A DNA stretch of 64,000 nucleotides from Paulinella micropora (GCA_019918135.1 WBZZ01004660.1:38501-102500); one strand, 5' to 3'; numbered from the stretch's first letter, positions 10,701 through 22,929 are shown. The notes: generated by a model from the sequence alone, not told the origin. Translations and numbers: made by a program.

Positions 10701-13700
10701 CCGAGCGAGTGGCGCAGTCCTTCCGAATGGCGGCGCACCGGGTCCTTGGCTCCAGATGTATACGACCCCGTTTCACCAACAATTGGTTCGACGGGGAGCT
10801 AAAGGAGCTCATTCAGCAGCGCCGGGAGGCCTACGCAGCATACAGGAGGGATGAATCGAATGCGGAAGCCCGTCTGAATTAGCTACGTCTCCGCAAGCAA
10901 ATTCGGAAGGCAACTCGGGCCAAGAAGTCCGCCTCCTTCAAGCAAGTGCAGGAAGAAGCGGTCAAATGTCAACGCGAGCAATCCTCAAAGCGCTTTTGGC
11001 TACTCGCGAAGCGGCTTGGCGGGGCACGCAGAACGAAGGTCTCCGCGCCGGTGCAAAGGGAGGATGGCTCACTGGCGTGTACGCTGCCGGAAAAGGTCGC
11101 TCGGTGGGAGCAATTTCGGAAAAATTCGGTGAAGCCACGGGAAAATCCGGCAAGTGCGGCTGTTGTGGTGGAGTGCTGTGCAGAAGCAGGCTCGCTGGAG
11201 TGGGAGGAAGCCGAAGCTAAGCGGCAGTTCCACTGGAACGATCGCTTCAGAGATGAGGTGGCCCGGGCTATGAAGGAGCACGAAGTAGGTGAAGACACTT
11301 GCGAAGAGCTGGACAAGCCGTTCACGCAAGAGGAGGTCCTTGCAAGGCAACGTGCCCTGAATAACCACAAAGCTTGTGGCGAGGACAAAGTGAAGAACGA
11401 GATGCTCAAGTATGGCGGCGCCTACATCAATGGCTACTTAACGCAGTACTTCAACTGGATTCGAGAAGCCGAGAGGACTCCAAAAGCTTGGGGCAAGGGA
11501 ATCATCGTCAATATCCCCAAGGGTGGGGATCCTACGGATCCTGACAACTGGAGGGATATCTCGATTATTAGTTGCCTTGGTAAGCTGTATCTGTCCTTAT
11601 TAGCTAGTCGTCTAACGCTCTTCGTGGATGGCCCGGATAAGCTACGTCCAGAGCAGGGAGGCTTCCGCCCGGGGCGTCGCACTACGGATCAGGTCTTTAC
11701 CCTTTGGCAGAGGTTGAAGGGGCGTCAGCAGCAGAAGCGGGAGTCGTATGTCCTGTTCGTCGATCTACGCAAGGCTTTCCCGTCTGTTTGGAGAGATGGC
11801 CTATTTGAGAGGCTCTGGAAGCTGGGTGTAAGGGGGAAGTTCTGGCGCACGCTACGCAGGTGCTACGAGCAGACTTCGTCGCAAGTGCTAGTTGATGGAG
11901 CACTCACCCCCGAAGTACTGGAGGGTTTAGGCGTCCAACAGGGGTCCCCTCTCTCTCCCACACTCTTCAACGTCTTTATGGATGAGCTGTGTGATCGGCT
12001 GGCGAGTGCCCTCAAGATCACGGATGTGAAGCGGCTGAACGACATCAAGGCACTTCTATACGCGGACGACGTGGCCCTCATCGCTCACAGTCGCACCGAG
12101 CTCCAGAAGATGGTCAATGTTGTGGCCAAGTTCGCGGAAGATTACCGGCTGGAAGTCAACTTGAAGCCCGGCAAGACGGAAATCATGCCCATTTACACGT
12201 CGAGCAAGGCGAAACGACCAAGTATCAGGGAGCGAGGTGAGCCCGTGGTGTGGTTTCGCGGCCAGAAGCTTTGTGTCACCAGTCAGTACAAGTACCTGGG
12301 AGTGGTTATCACCGACGACCTGAAGTGGAAGGAGCAGGCCCTGCGGGCTACGCGTGTCACTGAAGTCGCCACCGCAGGTTGGTACTCTTTGTGGTGTGCA
12401 GGTGAGATACAAGCTAGGTATCGTCTCATGTGCTGGAATCAACTTGTGGGGGCCAAGCTGAAGTACGCCTTCGATGTCTGGCGTGCCCCCGTATCGCAGC
12501 TCACCAAGCTGGAGGCAGCAATGCTGCGCCCCATGAGGATGATTCTCGGCATCAGCCCTAAGACAAGCAAGTGGATTACACTCTTTCTGGCGCGCTCTTT
12601 GAGTGCGGAGCGTTTGCGGCGGGCGGCGCAACTGAAGTTCTATGGACGGCTGCGTGTTCTACCGGAGAAGCGATTTCCTGTCATCGCATCTCAAGTCAAA
12701 TCCGACTGGACTGCGGAGGCCGAAGGCGCTATCAGGGACTCAATGGATCTACAACAAGGGCTTCAGGAGCTCCTAAATAGCTCAGAGAAGGACCTCGAGG
12801 GTTGGTGTTCGACTGTGGACAAGTGGGCCCTTCAGCAGGACGTCAAGATGGTGCAGCAACTGATGTGGGACAAGCGAGAGGCAGGCAGCGATCTTACTCA
12901 TGGCCTGCGAGTCATCCTAAGACAAGTCTTTGGAACTAAGGAGTTCCCAAGATGGGTAGCCCTTGATGATGCGCATTATAATCTGCTTCGGAGAAGGTTG
13001 CTCAGCTGCAACAACCGCCTTCGGTTGTGCCGCAGCAAGTTGGTCAGTGGCATGTCCCCTCGCTGCTTCTGTTGTCATGATGATGTCAATGAGTCCCTTG
13101 CGCACTTCTTATGGGTTTGCCCCATGCATGAGGGGAGACGTAAGCAGCTGTTGCTGAGTATGCAGAGGCTCGGTGGCATGGCTGTGGGGGGTGCTGAGGG
13201 GGATGGAGGGAGTGAGGAGGGTGGTGAGGTCGTAGGCGGTGAGGTTGTGGTGGAGGATGTGTTGCTTGGGCGGGAGCGGGAGGGCTCTGTGCGGCAGAGT
13301 TGGGATGATATGTCGCCTGTGGATCAATCACGATTGTTTTGTAAGCTTTTTCAAGGGAAGTCGCGCTTCCGCAGTAACTTTAGGCTTGCTGCGTTGTTAG
13401 GGGTTACAGCGTTGCGTCCCCCTCCAAAGTTGGATGTGTTGTTTGGATCATATGTGTCTGAGTGTTGGTCTGCTAGGGAGGGTAAAAGGGAGGAGCTTGG
13501 GGTGGAGGATGGGGGCGAGGAGGTGATTGACCTCACTGAGGTTCCATCAGCTTCTGTCCCACCCTCTCCCCCAAGTGACGTTGATGTTGCGCGGCGCGGC
13601 CGTCCGCGCAGTGTGGACGTCCTGGCTAGAGAGAGGGGTTCGGGAGCGCAGCGTAGTGTCTCCGAGTTCTTCTCTTCAGCTAACACCCTCGCATCTAGCT

Positions 13701-13855
13701 CTTCATGCACTTCACAGCCCCTATCTGCCCCTGCTGTTGCTGTTGCTGCTATGTCTGTTTGGTGTTCTGACAATGCGTTGGGATCGGCTGACCCCGGTGA
13801 CCCAATGGAGGCACATGTCCAGGATCTGGATCTGATGCTATAGTCTGAAGAAGCC

Positions 13856-13928
<73 letters not shown>

Positions 13929-13930
13929 TT
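7736..13930 (+). mobile_element. Non-LTR retrotransposon (LINE), near full length
   Basis: It comprises an apparent ~990-bp 5' region (7736-8728, no host-like gene), one long ORF (8729-13843) and a short 3' end running directly into (TTA)n (13856-13930). The single ORF has an RRM-like N-terminal part, an apurinic-type endonuclease, a reverse transcriptase and a CCHC-type zinc finger. The 5' limit is set only by the end of the preceding (TTA)n tract and is uncertain; no target duplication can be defined because both flanks are TTA repeats. The clade is not assigned. Confidence 0.85.
8729..13843 (+). pseudogene. LINE polyprotein (RRM-like, APE endonuclease, reverse transcriptase, zinc finger), one nonsense codon
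   Basis: The ORF starts at ATG 8729 and stays in one frame for about 1705 codons, broken only by TAG at 10880-10882 (CAG to TAG would explain it). Residues ~110-215: RRM-like region (NLIVWGLSE, HLELVYEDD). Residues ~313-600: endonuclease with SHNWQGK, IGAQEHRM, YVGNGYFP, VADANAKLG and DTDHKAV, supplying the usual Asn, Glu, Asp and His. Residues ~890-1160: reverse transcriptase with PDNWRDISIIS, FRPGRRTTDQ, VLFVDLRKAFPSV, QQGSPLSPTLF and the YADD catalytic box at about 12056. Near 13065 a zinc finger: CFCCHDDVNESLAHFLWVCP. The absence of indels over 5.1 kb shows that a single substitution inactivated it. Confidence 0.9.
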
Positions 13931-13932
13931 AT

Positions 13933-14197
13933 GGACACCGTGATAGCCCAGTGGTCAAGTTCTACCATCTGGGCCCTGTCGCCAGTTCGATTCCCGTCGG
14001 TGCCACCAGTATTTTCATTGACATACCGATCCGTCTGGACCAGTATTTTCATTGAACATACCGGCCCGTCTGGAAGTGTTGGAACTGCCCTTGCGGGGGT
14101 GTCATTAGAGCTTATCGTCAATTCTTCGTACTCCCCTCACGGGTGAGACGATGGAGGCGCATGTGCAGAAATGCATCAGCCATTGACAGAGAAGCAC
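13933..14197 (+). mobile_element. tRNA-derived SINE, copy 4 (long form)
   Basis: It begins right after the LINE's (TTA)n tail and carries the internal ~35-bp duplication (ACATACCGATCCGTCTGGACC then the normal copy). Same tRNA-like head and 3' end as the other copies. It is the first of three head-to-tail SINEs separated only by (TTA)n. Confidence 0.88.
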
Positions 14198-14224
14198 TAT
14201 TATTATTATTATTATTATTATTTT

Positions 14225-14490
14225 GGACACCGTGATAGCCCAGTGGTCAAGTTCTACCATCTGGGCCCTGTCGCCAGTTCGATTCCCGTCGGTGCCACCA
14301 GTATTTTCATTGAACATACCGCTCCGTCTGGACCAGTATTTTCATTGAACATACCGGTCCGTCTGGAAGTGTTGGAACTGCCCTTGCGGGGGTGTCATTA
14401 GAGCTTATCGTCAATTCTTCGTACTCCCCTCACGGGTGAGACGATGGAGGCGCATGTGCAGAAATGCATCAGCCATTGACAGAGAAGCAC
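14225..14490 (+). mobile_element. tRNA-derived SINE, copy 5 (long form)
   Basis: Second SINE of the 13.9-14.85 kb array, again with the internal duplication. It is followed by the longest (TTA)n tract of the array, 14491-14601. The tandem arrangement fits repeated insertion into TTA-rich targets. Confidence 0.88.
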
Positions 14491-14601
<111 letters not shown>

Positions 14602-14832
14602 GGACACCGTGATAGCCCAGTGGTCAAGTTCTACCATCTGGGCCCTGTCGCCAGTTCGATTCCCGTCGGTGCCACCAGTATTTTCATTGAACATACCGGT
14701 CCGTCTGGAAGTGTTGGAACTGCCCATGCGGGGGTGTCATTAGAGCCTATCGTCAATTCTTCGTACTCCCCTCACGGGTGAGACGATGGAGGCGCATATG
14801 CAGATTTGCATCAGCCATTGACAGAGAAGCAC
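14602..14832 (+). mobile_element. tRNA-derived SINE, copy 6 (short form)
   Basis: Third SINE of the array, without the internal duplication and nearly the same as the copy at 7028 (both have ATTTGCAT near the 3' end). The tail is short (TTATTATTATTATTG), after which unique sequence resumes. Confidence 0.88.
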
Positions 14833-14853
14833 TATTATTATTATTATTGTTAT

Positions 14854-15381
14854 TCTAAATTGGGGGTTTTCTTCCCCTACCCTGGCTTTTAAATCATCGC
14901 CGAGACTGACGGTCTTTTAATTTTAAATCATAGTTTGACTTTACCGGCATTATCCTGACCATTGCTGTTACCATTTTCCGAGGGCCCCGCTGTTTTGAGG
15001 ATTTTTATTGAGTAAGACGTTTTGATGCGACATGGGAGATTAGGGGATCGAGCAATAACATGCGTCTGGGGCCCTGCTCCCTCCCCTTGCGGTAAAATGT
15101 GTGTGTGTGTGTTTGAATCGATGGGTCACAGCGGGACCCTGCATTGCAGGTATTCCTCGCAAATAAATTGGAAACGGCGGTTGACCGCCTCGGTAAACGA
15201 CAAAAAAAGTGGTGGTAGGTGTAACAGTGTACAGCTGAGACAGCGAAAACGACTGCCACCGTTGCTCGTCAAAGAAATTAGAGGTGAGAGCGGAAAGACA
15301 CGGGAAGCTGCTTGTGGTCCAGTGAAGATAGTATTAGAGAGAAAGAAGAAGAAAATGCATGACTTAGTCACAGCATCATGC
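14854..15381. other. No recognisable feature
   Basis: Mixed-composition DNA with a short (GT)n at about 15098-15112. Open frames on both strands are short and resemble no protein I know. I see no gene here. Confidence 0.5.
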
Positions 15382-16071
15382 TATTTACGCACAGTATCGG
15401 TGTAGAGTGTTTGCATAAAATACGATTACATGTCAACACCTTTGCCAGAGAAAAGAATAGTTAGACTGCAAGTCTGGCCATGCATAAGATAACAAAGAAA
15501 TGGGAAACAGTACAGCAAAATACTACGCCATCTCTCCTCCTCCCTTTACCGTACCCTGTCACGCTCGTCGTCTTCGAATTGTAAGACTAAGTGATGCTAT
15601 TCATGATCGGAAAGGAACATTGATCACGGGACATCATGATGGGACGACATTATGAGCGGGCTCGTGGTAACTGAGGGAGGGGAGGGCAATGCAGATGTGC
15701 TTCTGAGGGTAAGAGATTCGCGGACGGTATTTACGCACAGTATCGATATAGAGTGAATGCGTAAAATACGATTATATCCTAACACCTTTGCCAGAGAAAG
15801 AATAGTTAGACTGCAAGTCTGGCCATGCATAAGATAAGAAAGAAATGGGAAACAGTACAGCAAAATACTACGCCATCTCTCCTCCTCCCTTTACCGTACC
15901 CTGTCACGCTCGTCATCTTCGAATTGTAAGACCAAGTGATGCCATTCATGATCGGAAACGAACAGTGATCACGGGACATCATGATGGGACGATATTATGG
16001 GCGGGCTCGTGGTAACTGATGGAGGGGAGGGCGATACTGATATGCCTCTGAGGGTTGAGAGATTCGCGGAC
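15382..16071. repeat. Tandem duplication, unit about 346 bp
   Basis: Unit 1 runs from tatttacgcacagtatcgg (15382) and unit 2 from the matching tatttacgcacagtatcga (15728). Both share the segment from caacacctttgccagagaa through gagattcgcggac with scattered substitutions. Neither carries a convincing ORF. Function unknown. Confidence 0.9.
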
Positions 16072-16146
16072 ATAGCACTCGGGTAGAGTTGTGTTCAACT
16101 AATACGAAAGACGAGACGGACTGGCATGTAGTTAGACCGATAGAGT

Positions 16147-16218
<72 letters not shown>

Positions 16219-16230
16219 TATAGATAGATA
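16147..16230. repeat. (GATA)n microsatellite
   Basis: About twenty GATA units with one TATA interruption, followed by a G-rich and (GA)n run at 16240-16290. The long Ile/Tyr/Leu/Ser open frames read across it are artefacts of the repeat. Confidence 0.95.
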
Positions 16231-16299
16231 GGCGGATAAGGAGAAAGAGAGAGGGGGGGGGGAGGGGGGGAGAGAGAGAGAGAGAGACGGGATAGTCTT

Positions 16300-17497
16300 G
16301 AGTCCAAGAGATCATTAGGTCATTGAATTTTGGCTTCAAATTATGATATTGGATCTGCAGGTAAAAAACACGGGAGAAGTCCAGAGCTTGGGCGCTACTA
16401 CCGGCTCATCAACTTATTTTGTAGATACTAATACAAAATTTTAATTACCTGCGAAAGAGAATAGAGTCGACTAAATCTGACTAATATTCCACCGAAGTAT
16501 CAATAAATGCAACGTTAGATAGGCAGCAGCACTTGAAAATGACTATTCTTGCGTTTGCGCATCGACCTGACCCTCAACTAATGGCTCCTGAAAGACCGAT
16601 AGGTCAACCCTTATGAAGCTCAGGAAGAAAGGAATTTAATGATAAAAAACGAACTGACTCAACCACAAACCTCACTTGGAAAAAGTGAGATTCGTGACTG
16701 ACTCCAAGTGACCAGTCACCCGTCGGTACGGCTGACGGTAATGAGTTGGCGGTGACCCCGTTCGGCCCGCGCTATAGTCATTAAAATAGGGTGTAATAAA
16801 TTCGGGGTCCAGGGGATTTTTTCCTAGCGGGATATCTTTATTAATATTGATATATTTGTTGATGTTCCACTCATATTGGCGGCTACATGAAGTATAAATA
16901 TTTCGTACGATTTTCCTTAGGAAGAATATATTAAGTTAATTAATTATTAAATCTTAGTTACCAATACCGTCACCGTCGTGAATGGTAATATTTTATTATG
17001 AGGGAACATATTGGGAGGAAACCTTGGGTGTTACACTCCCATAAACTGTTATTAATACAATAAAATTATCAATATGATATTTAACTTTCATCACCGATAA
17101 CTGTCCTAACGATATGAAGACTGAGGAATACAGGAGAAGGGACTCCGTAGCCTGCGGGCCAGACCAAGGATAACCGACAGACCGGAACATATGTTTTTAT
17201 AACATCAAAAAAAAAGTTAAGTGCATGGCCGGTTTAAAAATAATATTAATAAAACATATACAGTTAAATTCTTCAGATCACCCTGATTCAGAATCTGCAA
17301 TCGATTTTAAATTATTTTTAGTAGCTTTGACAAACGAAGCATTTGAAATTGTAAAAAAGTCAACATTTCTTGTGGAAAATTTTTCGGAAACTTTGTCAAA
17401 AAGAGGTAGGGCCGTAATTGTTTTGCTGATTCAATGTGGTGAAAAAATGATTTGCAACCACGATTATGATTAAAGACTTTTTTTATTGTTATTTTCT
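16300..17497. other. No recognisable gene
   Basis: AT-rich non-coding DNA. The 82-codon frame starting at 17225 shows no family resemblance and lies at the edge of a repeated block, so I do not call it a gene. Confidence 0.5.
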
Positions 17498-18536
17498 TAG
17501 CTTTTGAACTATCGAACGTTACGCAATGCATCTCGATAAATAATTTGATTGAATTTTGAGAAAATTTCAACATCTCTGAGACACACAGAGTCAGCCGGAA
17601 AACAGTCCCTTAAGGGCAGCTGAACAAGCAAATAAAATTTTATTTTTAAAACAATTGACGGTCCTACAGCTTTTAAATAGGTTGGGGGAGTCCTGAAACA
17701 CTATACCTTCAAATCTACGTAGCTTTTGTTGAAAAATCACACGAACTCCAAAAGAAAAATAGTCAAAACTTTTTAGACATTCCGACATCTTGCACTTGCA
17801 TGCCTCCAGGAATGAAGCAGACACATCCCATTTTCAATATTTTTGTATCTATCGTAAGTATATGTCAGTGAGACATGATTACACTAATAAAACTGGAGGA
17901 GAAAGGTCCAGGAAAAAATGTACAGGCATGTGTAGGTCAGACACGTGAACTTGTGAAAACCCACTTTTTGGTAAGTAGCTTCTAGGCAAAATGAACAAAA
18001 ATCCTTTGGTGGAGCTTTACTTTATGGTTGTAAAAGACGATTCCAATACTTAAAATTCCTAAAACTGATGAATACTAAGATGTATATGTCCCCAAAACCA
18101 GAAAAATGCTGGTTTTGTGATTTTGAGTTTTTCAAGAGTCCTTCCACAGACATTTACAAATAAGACAAAGTTGGAGAAATACGTTTAATGATAGTACAAA
18201 ACGATTCACCTATTCATCTTTGCAAGAAATATTACTCAAACTACGAAATTTGAGATTTTCGTGTTTCGACAAAAAAAAAAGGTGGTTTTCTCCTGGGTGG
18301 TTTGTAGCCTACAAGTAAAATTATCAAGAAATATTTTGTACAAGTAATCAAAAACACTCAAGGTTACTATGTATATACTTGGATAGCTTTAACATGCTTT
18401 GTGGTAAAAGATAGCTGATGCACTCAGGGAACCCTTTCCTCTGGCATCTTTTCCTTGACCGGCCGGCCCGACATACACCACAAAAAATGATTGAGTTCCC
18501 GGGATTTTTTTCTAAAAAATGGTGTCAAAACACCAA
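17498..18536. repeat. Long direct repeat, copy 1
   Basis: About 1.04 kb, matched by 19306-20329 in the same orientation. Landmarks are aagggcagctgaa (about 17613 versus 19411), ggtccaggaaaaaatgtac (17907 versus 19694) and ttccttgaccggccggcc (18450 versus 20233). The two copies differ by small indels and substitutions. No ORF is conserved between them. Confidence 0.85.
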
Positions 18537-19305
18537 AAACCCATGAAAAAAAATCATTTGAAATTCAAATTTTTTAACGGTTAAAAGTTTTGTGTCTTGT
18601 GTATTAAAAAAATATTGTGCAAATTTTCTATATAATTCGCGATAGTTTGGTCGGCAGTAATATAGACTGTGATCTTTCTGAATCTGCAGCTTTTTTGAAA
18701 AAAGGAGCAGTACTTCAAAGGCCTTAGTTTCCTAGCTAGCAGTAGATCTCATCGTGATCTTTACAACAAAAAGGACGATTAAAGAAACATTGAAAACTCG
18801 AAAAGTTATCGTTGCCTCCATTTTACCGACGCTTAAAATGCTTAAAAAAACATATGCGGTAAGTATTGCCATCATAAGTTATATACTGGGTGGACCGGCA
18901 TAATCTCTTCTCCCCCCCCAAGCGCGCTCACCCCTATGCGCGCAAGGAGTCGAACTTAAACCGCCGCAGCATATGTAAATTTGGTTCTCACAACACAAAG
19001 TTAAGTGCGTGGTAAGATCTTTTTACAACCCAAATTATAGTATATTAAAATTCATATGTAACTAATTACAGTACTTGAATGGGATTCAAAAAATGTTAAG
19101 TAATTTTGATAAACGACTCAAATGAAGTTTGTACACTTTTTTACCATATTGGATGGAAAATTTCCTGAATTTTTGCGGAAAAAGTGTCCGGATGGCACAA
19201 CGCTATTGAATTCTTTTTATTCCTTTTATTCCTGAAAAATGCCGGGTCAAAGCAACACGATTATGCCACTGACTGCTGAATCTGTTTTGTTGGATTGCTC
19301 TATTA
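18537..19305. other. Spacer between the long direct repeats
   Basis: Non-coding. Its segment at 18670-18740 recurs inverted at 20335-20400, and 18750-18850 (gatctttacaacaaaaagg, ctcgaaaagttat) recurs directly at 20536-20640, so the spacer is made of rearranged pieces of the same repeat family. No pol-type genes lie between the direct repeats. Confidence 0.55.
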
Positions 19306-20329
19306 GCTTTTATAAAATACTGTACAGTCTGTCTCAATAAACTATTTGATCGAGTTTCAAGAAATTTTCCATATGTCTGAGACGCGTAGAGTCAACCGGA
19401 AAACAGCCACTCAAGGGCAGCTGAAAACACACACACAAGATTGACGGTCTTACAGCTCTTAAATAGGTTGGGGGAGTCTTAAAACACTATGCCTTCACAT
19501 CTACGTAGTTTCTGTTCAAAAAACACATGAAACCCAGAAGAAAACTGATCAAAACTTTTTTGACATTCCGACATCTTGGACTTGCCTGCCTCCAGGAGTG
19601 AAGCAGACACATCCCATTTTCAATATTTTTGTATCTATCGTAAGTATATGTCAGTGAGACATGATTACACTAATAAAACTGGAGGAGAAAGGTCCAGGAA
19701 AAAATGTACAGGCATGTGTAGGTCAGACACGTGAACTTGTGAAAACCCACTTTTTGGTAAGTAGCTTCTAGGCAAAATGAACAAAAATCCTTTGGTGGAG
19801 CTTTACTTTATGGTTGTAAAAGACGATTCCAATACTTAGAATTCTTTAAACTGATGAATACTAAGATGTATATGTCCCCAAAACCAGAAAAATGCTGGTT
19901 TTGTGATTTTGAGTTTTTCCCTTCCACATACATTTACAAATAAGACAAAGTTGGAGAAATACGTTTAATGATAGTACAAAACGATTCAACTATTCATCTG
20001 TGCAAGAAATATTACTCAAACTACGAAATTTGAGATTTTCGTGTTTCGACAAAAAAAAAATAGGTGGTTTTCTCCTGGGTGGTTTGTAGCCTACAAGTAA
20101 AATTATCAAGAAATATTTTGTACAAGTAATCAAAAACACTCAAGGTTACTATGTATATACTTGGATAGCTTTAACATGCTTTGTGGTAAAAGATAGCTGA
20201 TGCACTCAGGGAATCCTTTCCTCTGGCATCTTTTCCTTGACCGGCCGGCCCCGACACCCACCACAAAAAATGATTGAGCTCCCGGGATTTTTTGTAAAAA
20301 AATGGTGCCAAAACACCAAAAACCCAGGA
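19306..20329. repeat. Long direct repeat, copy 2
   Basis: Second copy of the repeat described at 17498, about 1.79 kb downstream. The copies are not flanked by TG...CA ends and enclose no retroelement genes, so they are not treated as LTRs. Confidence 0.85.
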
Positions 20330-21586
20330 AACTAAGGCTTTCGAAGTACTGCTCTTTTTTTCAAAAGGGCCGCAGATTCAGAAAGCTCAGCCTCGATATT
20401 GCCCCGACCAAATTATGGTGAATTATGGTCAAACTTTGCCTATTATCTTTTTTTAATCAACAAAACATAAAACTTGTAACCGTTATAAAATTTGGATTTT
20501 AAATTATTATTATTATTTTTTAAGTCGAAACCAGATCACATTGTGATCTTTACAACAAAAAAGGGCGATTTAAAAAATTTTATAAACTCGAAAAGTTATA
20601 GTTGCCTCCGTTTTGGACCCCACTAAAACGACCTAAAAAACATATGCAATTATCCGTTAGTATTAATAGCAGTCGTTACTGTTCAATGATTAGTATTATT
20701 AGTCACCTTGTTGACTAATGCAGTCGGTGAACTTGATTTTAGTAGTTCTACTTGTTCTGGTACTGGTTGGTACCATTACCTTTTTTTATCCATGTCAGTA
20801 CGTTTCGTGGGTCTATTTCTGGACGGTACATCTTTTGACTTCGGTAGTTGAACTGGCGGCGGGAAATGTTTGCATTACTGTTAAATTCTTCGTTCTGTGA
20901 AGTCTACGACCGGGCACGGTAAGAGGGGGACGCCCCGGTAGCCGGTTCGCGACGGGAAGCATTGCGGAGGCCTTTGTCCATTGGGTTAGGAGCCTTGACT
21001 CCCGAAGCGTTTCCTGTGCAACGGTCGGATCGCAGACAGGGACCTTCGTTCAAGGGGGTGTGGGGTCTACCTTAAGTGACCCCTGTCAGGAAAGTGCGCA
21101 TTTTGAATTTGCAGTGCCTACAGCTGATCACTGTACTAGACACTTCCCACGCTCTGCTCTGCTTGTGGCGGGAGGGCAAGGTGGGGGACAAAACGGGTCT
21201 TCCTACACCAAGACCCATTTGTAAGATTCTTACAAATTAATACATTTACGAAAAATGATATTTATAGTTTCAATTTATCATAGCCAGTTAATGTATTTAT
21301 TATAAAAATTATTGTATTTAGTATTGGTATTAATATTGATAACTAATTCAAGCTGATTTCTACGATTTCTTGATTCAGTGACTAATAAATATCATACTAG
21401 CAACAATTTCGTTTAGGACATTTTAAGTTACAAATTGCCACTGTAAAACACTATCGGTTGTCATATTAACTAATATTTACGAGCAGACCCTTAAGCGAAC
21501 CATTCATATATAATTGATTGAATCGTGCCAAGGCCCTTAAGAGGTCACCAAGCAGTAATCTTAAAAAAGAAACTACGAATACTTGA
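20330..21586. other. No recognisable gene; GC-rich patch inside AT-rich DNA
   Basis: 20330-20650 continues the rearranged repeat. 20905-21200 is distinctly GC-rich (cgggcacggtaagaggggg onward) between AT-rich flanks. A 60-codon hydrophobic frame at 20718 has no supporting context. I assign no function. Confidence 0.45.
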
Positions 21587-21953
21587 CTAGTCATCACCTT
21601 TCACCCATGATGCATCAGATTGATCTGATTCCTCTTCAACGTTTGCTTTTGACTCCAACTTGCGGCGAACACGGCCGCCGCCACGGCCACCACGGCCGCG
21701 GCCACGACCACCACGGCCGCGGCCACGGCCACCACGGCCGCCGCCACGGCCAGCGCCACGGCCAGCGCCACGGCCGCCGCCACGGCCAGCGCCACGGCCA
21801 TGAGCACTACGATTCGGAACTAATGCAGTGAGTGAGGTGTGTGTGTGTGTGTGTGTCTCTGTGTGTTAGAGGGGGGTGGGTTGGGGGGAGGCTGCGATGT
21901 TTGTCTGCGTGTGTGTGTGTGTGTGTGTATGTGTGTGTGTGTGTGTGTGTGTA

Positions 21954-22000
<47 letters not shown>

Positions 22001-22019
22001 AAGAAAGAGTGTGTGTGTA

Positions 22020-22057
<38 letters not shown>

Positions 22058-22500
22058 GTTAAGAAGACCTTCGGATTCCGCAGCAGTCGTGAAATTGTCT
22101 TCTTTAGCAGCTTCAGCCGAAGCTTCCGGGGCGGTGAAGTAGGAACGCAGGTTTGCCCGCAAAATCTCGTTCGTACCTACCTTAGACACTAGTAACTGTT
22201 CGCACATCTTCGTTGTTAATGCTGATAGGTAATCTTTATGTTTGCGCTTTTGCTTCTCAGCACTCTTGGCGTTAACATACTGGTTGAGTGCCAGAATTCT
22301 ATACAGAGACCAGAGCAATATATGGAGCAACAAAGATATTACATGCATGACCTGTCGTCGCGGGAAAGTCCCGCAAACTCTTCACCTTGCACAACTATTG
22401 CAACTGCTGCCTTCTGGCTGTGGTTGCTAGACGATCGCCCGGAGTTAGATGAAGGACATTTTCCTTGACCTTGATGGCCAGCGATAGGACGTTTGAAAAA
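21587..22500 (-). CDS. Spliced gene for a protein with a charged domain and an RGG-rich C-terminal tail (5' end unresolved)
   Basis: Three exons read on the minus strand: 22500-22352, 22298-22069 and 21819-21587. Both junctions keep phase: the codon split AG/A joins GLSRDD-R to ILALNQYVNAKS, and G/TT joins the second exon to the tail. Exon 2 is highly charged (KSAEKQKRKHKDYL, KMCEQLLVSKVGTNEIL). Exon 3 encodes an RGG/GAR tract (HGRGAGRGGGRGAGRG) ending in an acidic segment ESDQSDASWVKGDD and TAG. RGG tails are typical of RNA-binding or nucleolar proteins; the family is not recognised. The second intron holds (CA)n and (TC)n on this strand. The Gly/Arg frame is open on the minus strand, so the His-rich and Ala/Val-rich frames across the GC-rich repeat are shadows. 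Exon 1 may begin further upstream. Confidence 0.6.
21836..22056. repeat. (GT)n/(GA)n microsatellite within an intron
   Basis: Runs of GT alternate with GA, interrupted by a G-rich stretch (gaggggggtgggttgggggg). It lies in the second intron of the RGG-tailed gene. Confidence 0.95.
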
Positions 22501-22531
22501 CTGAGTGCGCCTGACAGTATTACCCACATCA

Positions 22532-22929
22532 GCCTCAGACAGGGCGGGCGAGCGCCAAATAACAGCAGACTTGAGCCAAAAACAGCGGTGCAAGCTAGGC
22601 GAAAATATAAGTATGACGCCACAGCCTAAATCAGAACGACCCTATTTGACATAACTAACCGCACCGGGGTTCAGTTCCACACCTAATCCGACTATTAGAT
22701 GCCACTTAAGGCCTCAGACATGGCGGGCGAGCGCCAAAAGCCAGCAAACTTGAGCAAAAACAGCAGTGCATGCTAGGCAAAAATATTAAGTATGAAGCCA
22801 CAGCCTAAATCGGAGCGACACTATTTGGCATAACTAACCGCACCGGGAGTTTATTCCACACCTAATCTGACTATTAGATGCAACTTAAGGCCTCAGACAG
22901 GGCCGCGGGCGAGCGCCAAACGTTTTGTA
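22532..22929. repeat. Tandem repeat, unit about 179 bp
   Basis: Units start at gcctcagac 22532, 22711 and 22890 (the last truncated). Each contains gcgggcgagcgccaaa and acagcctaaatc. The array adjoins the 5' side of the RGG-tailed gene. Confidence 0.85.

Noticed and set aside
17225-17473. 82-codon ORF as a host gene
   Set aside because: No family resemblance, no splice or promoter support, and it abuts a repeated block.
17498-20329. LTR pair of a retrotransposon
   Set aside because: The direct repeats enclose no retroelement genes, lack TG...CA ends and a primer site, and the spacer is built of rearranged pieces of the same repeat.
21583-21831. His/Arg-rich plus-strand gene over the GC-rich repeat
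   Set aside because: The minus-strand Gly/Arg frame joins in phase to upstream exons and to an acidic C-terminus; the plus frame has no such support.
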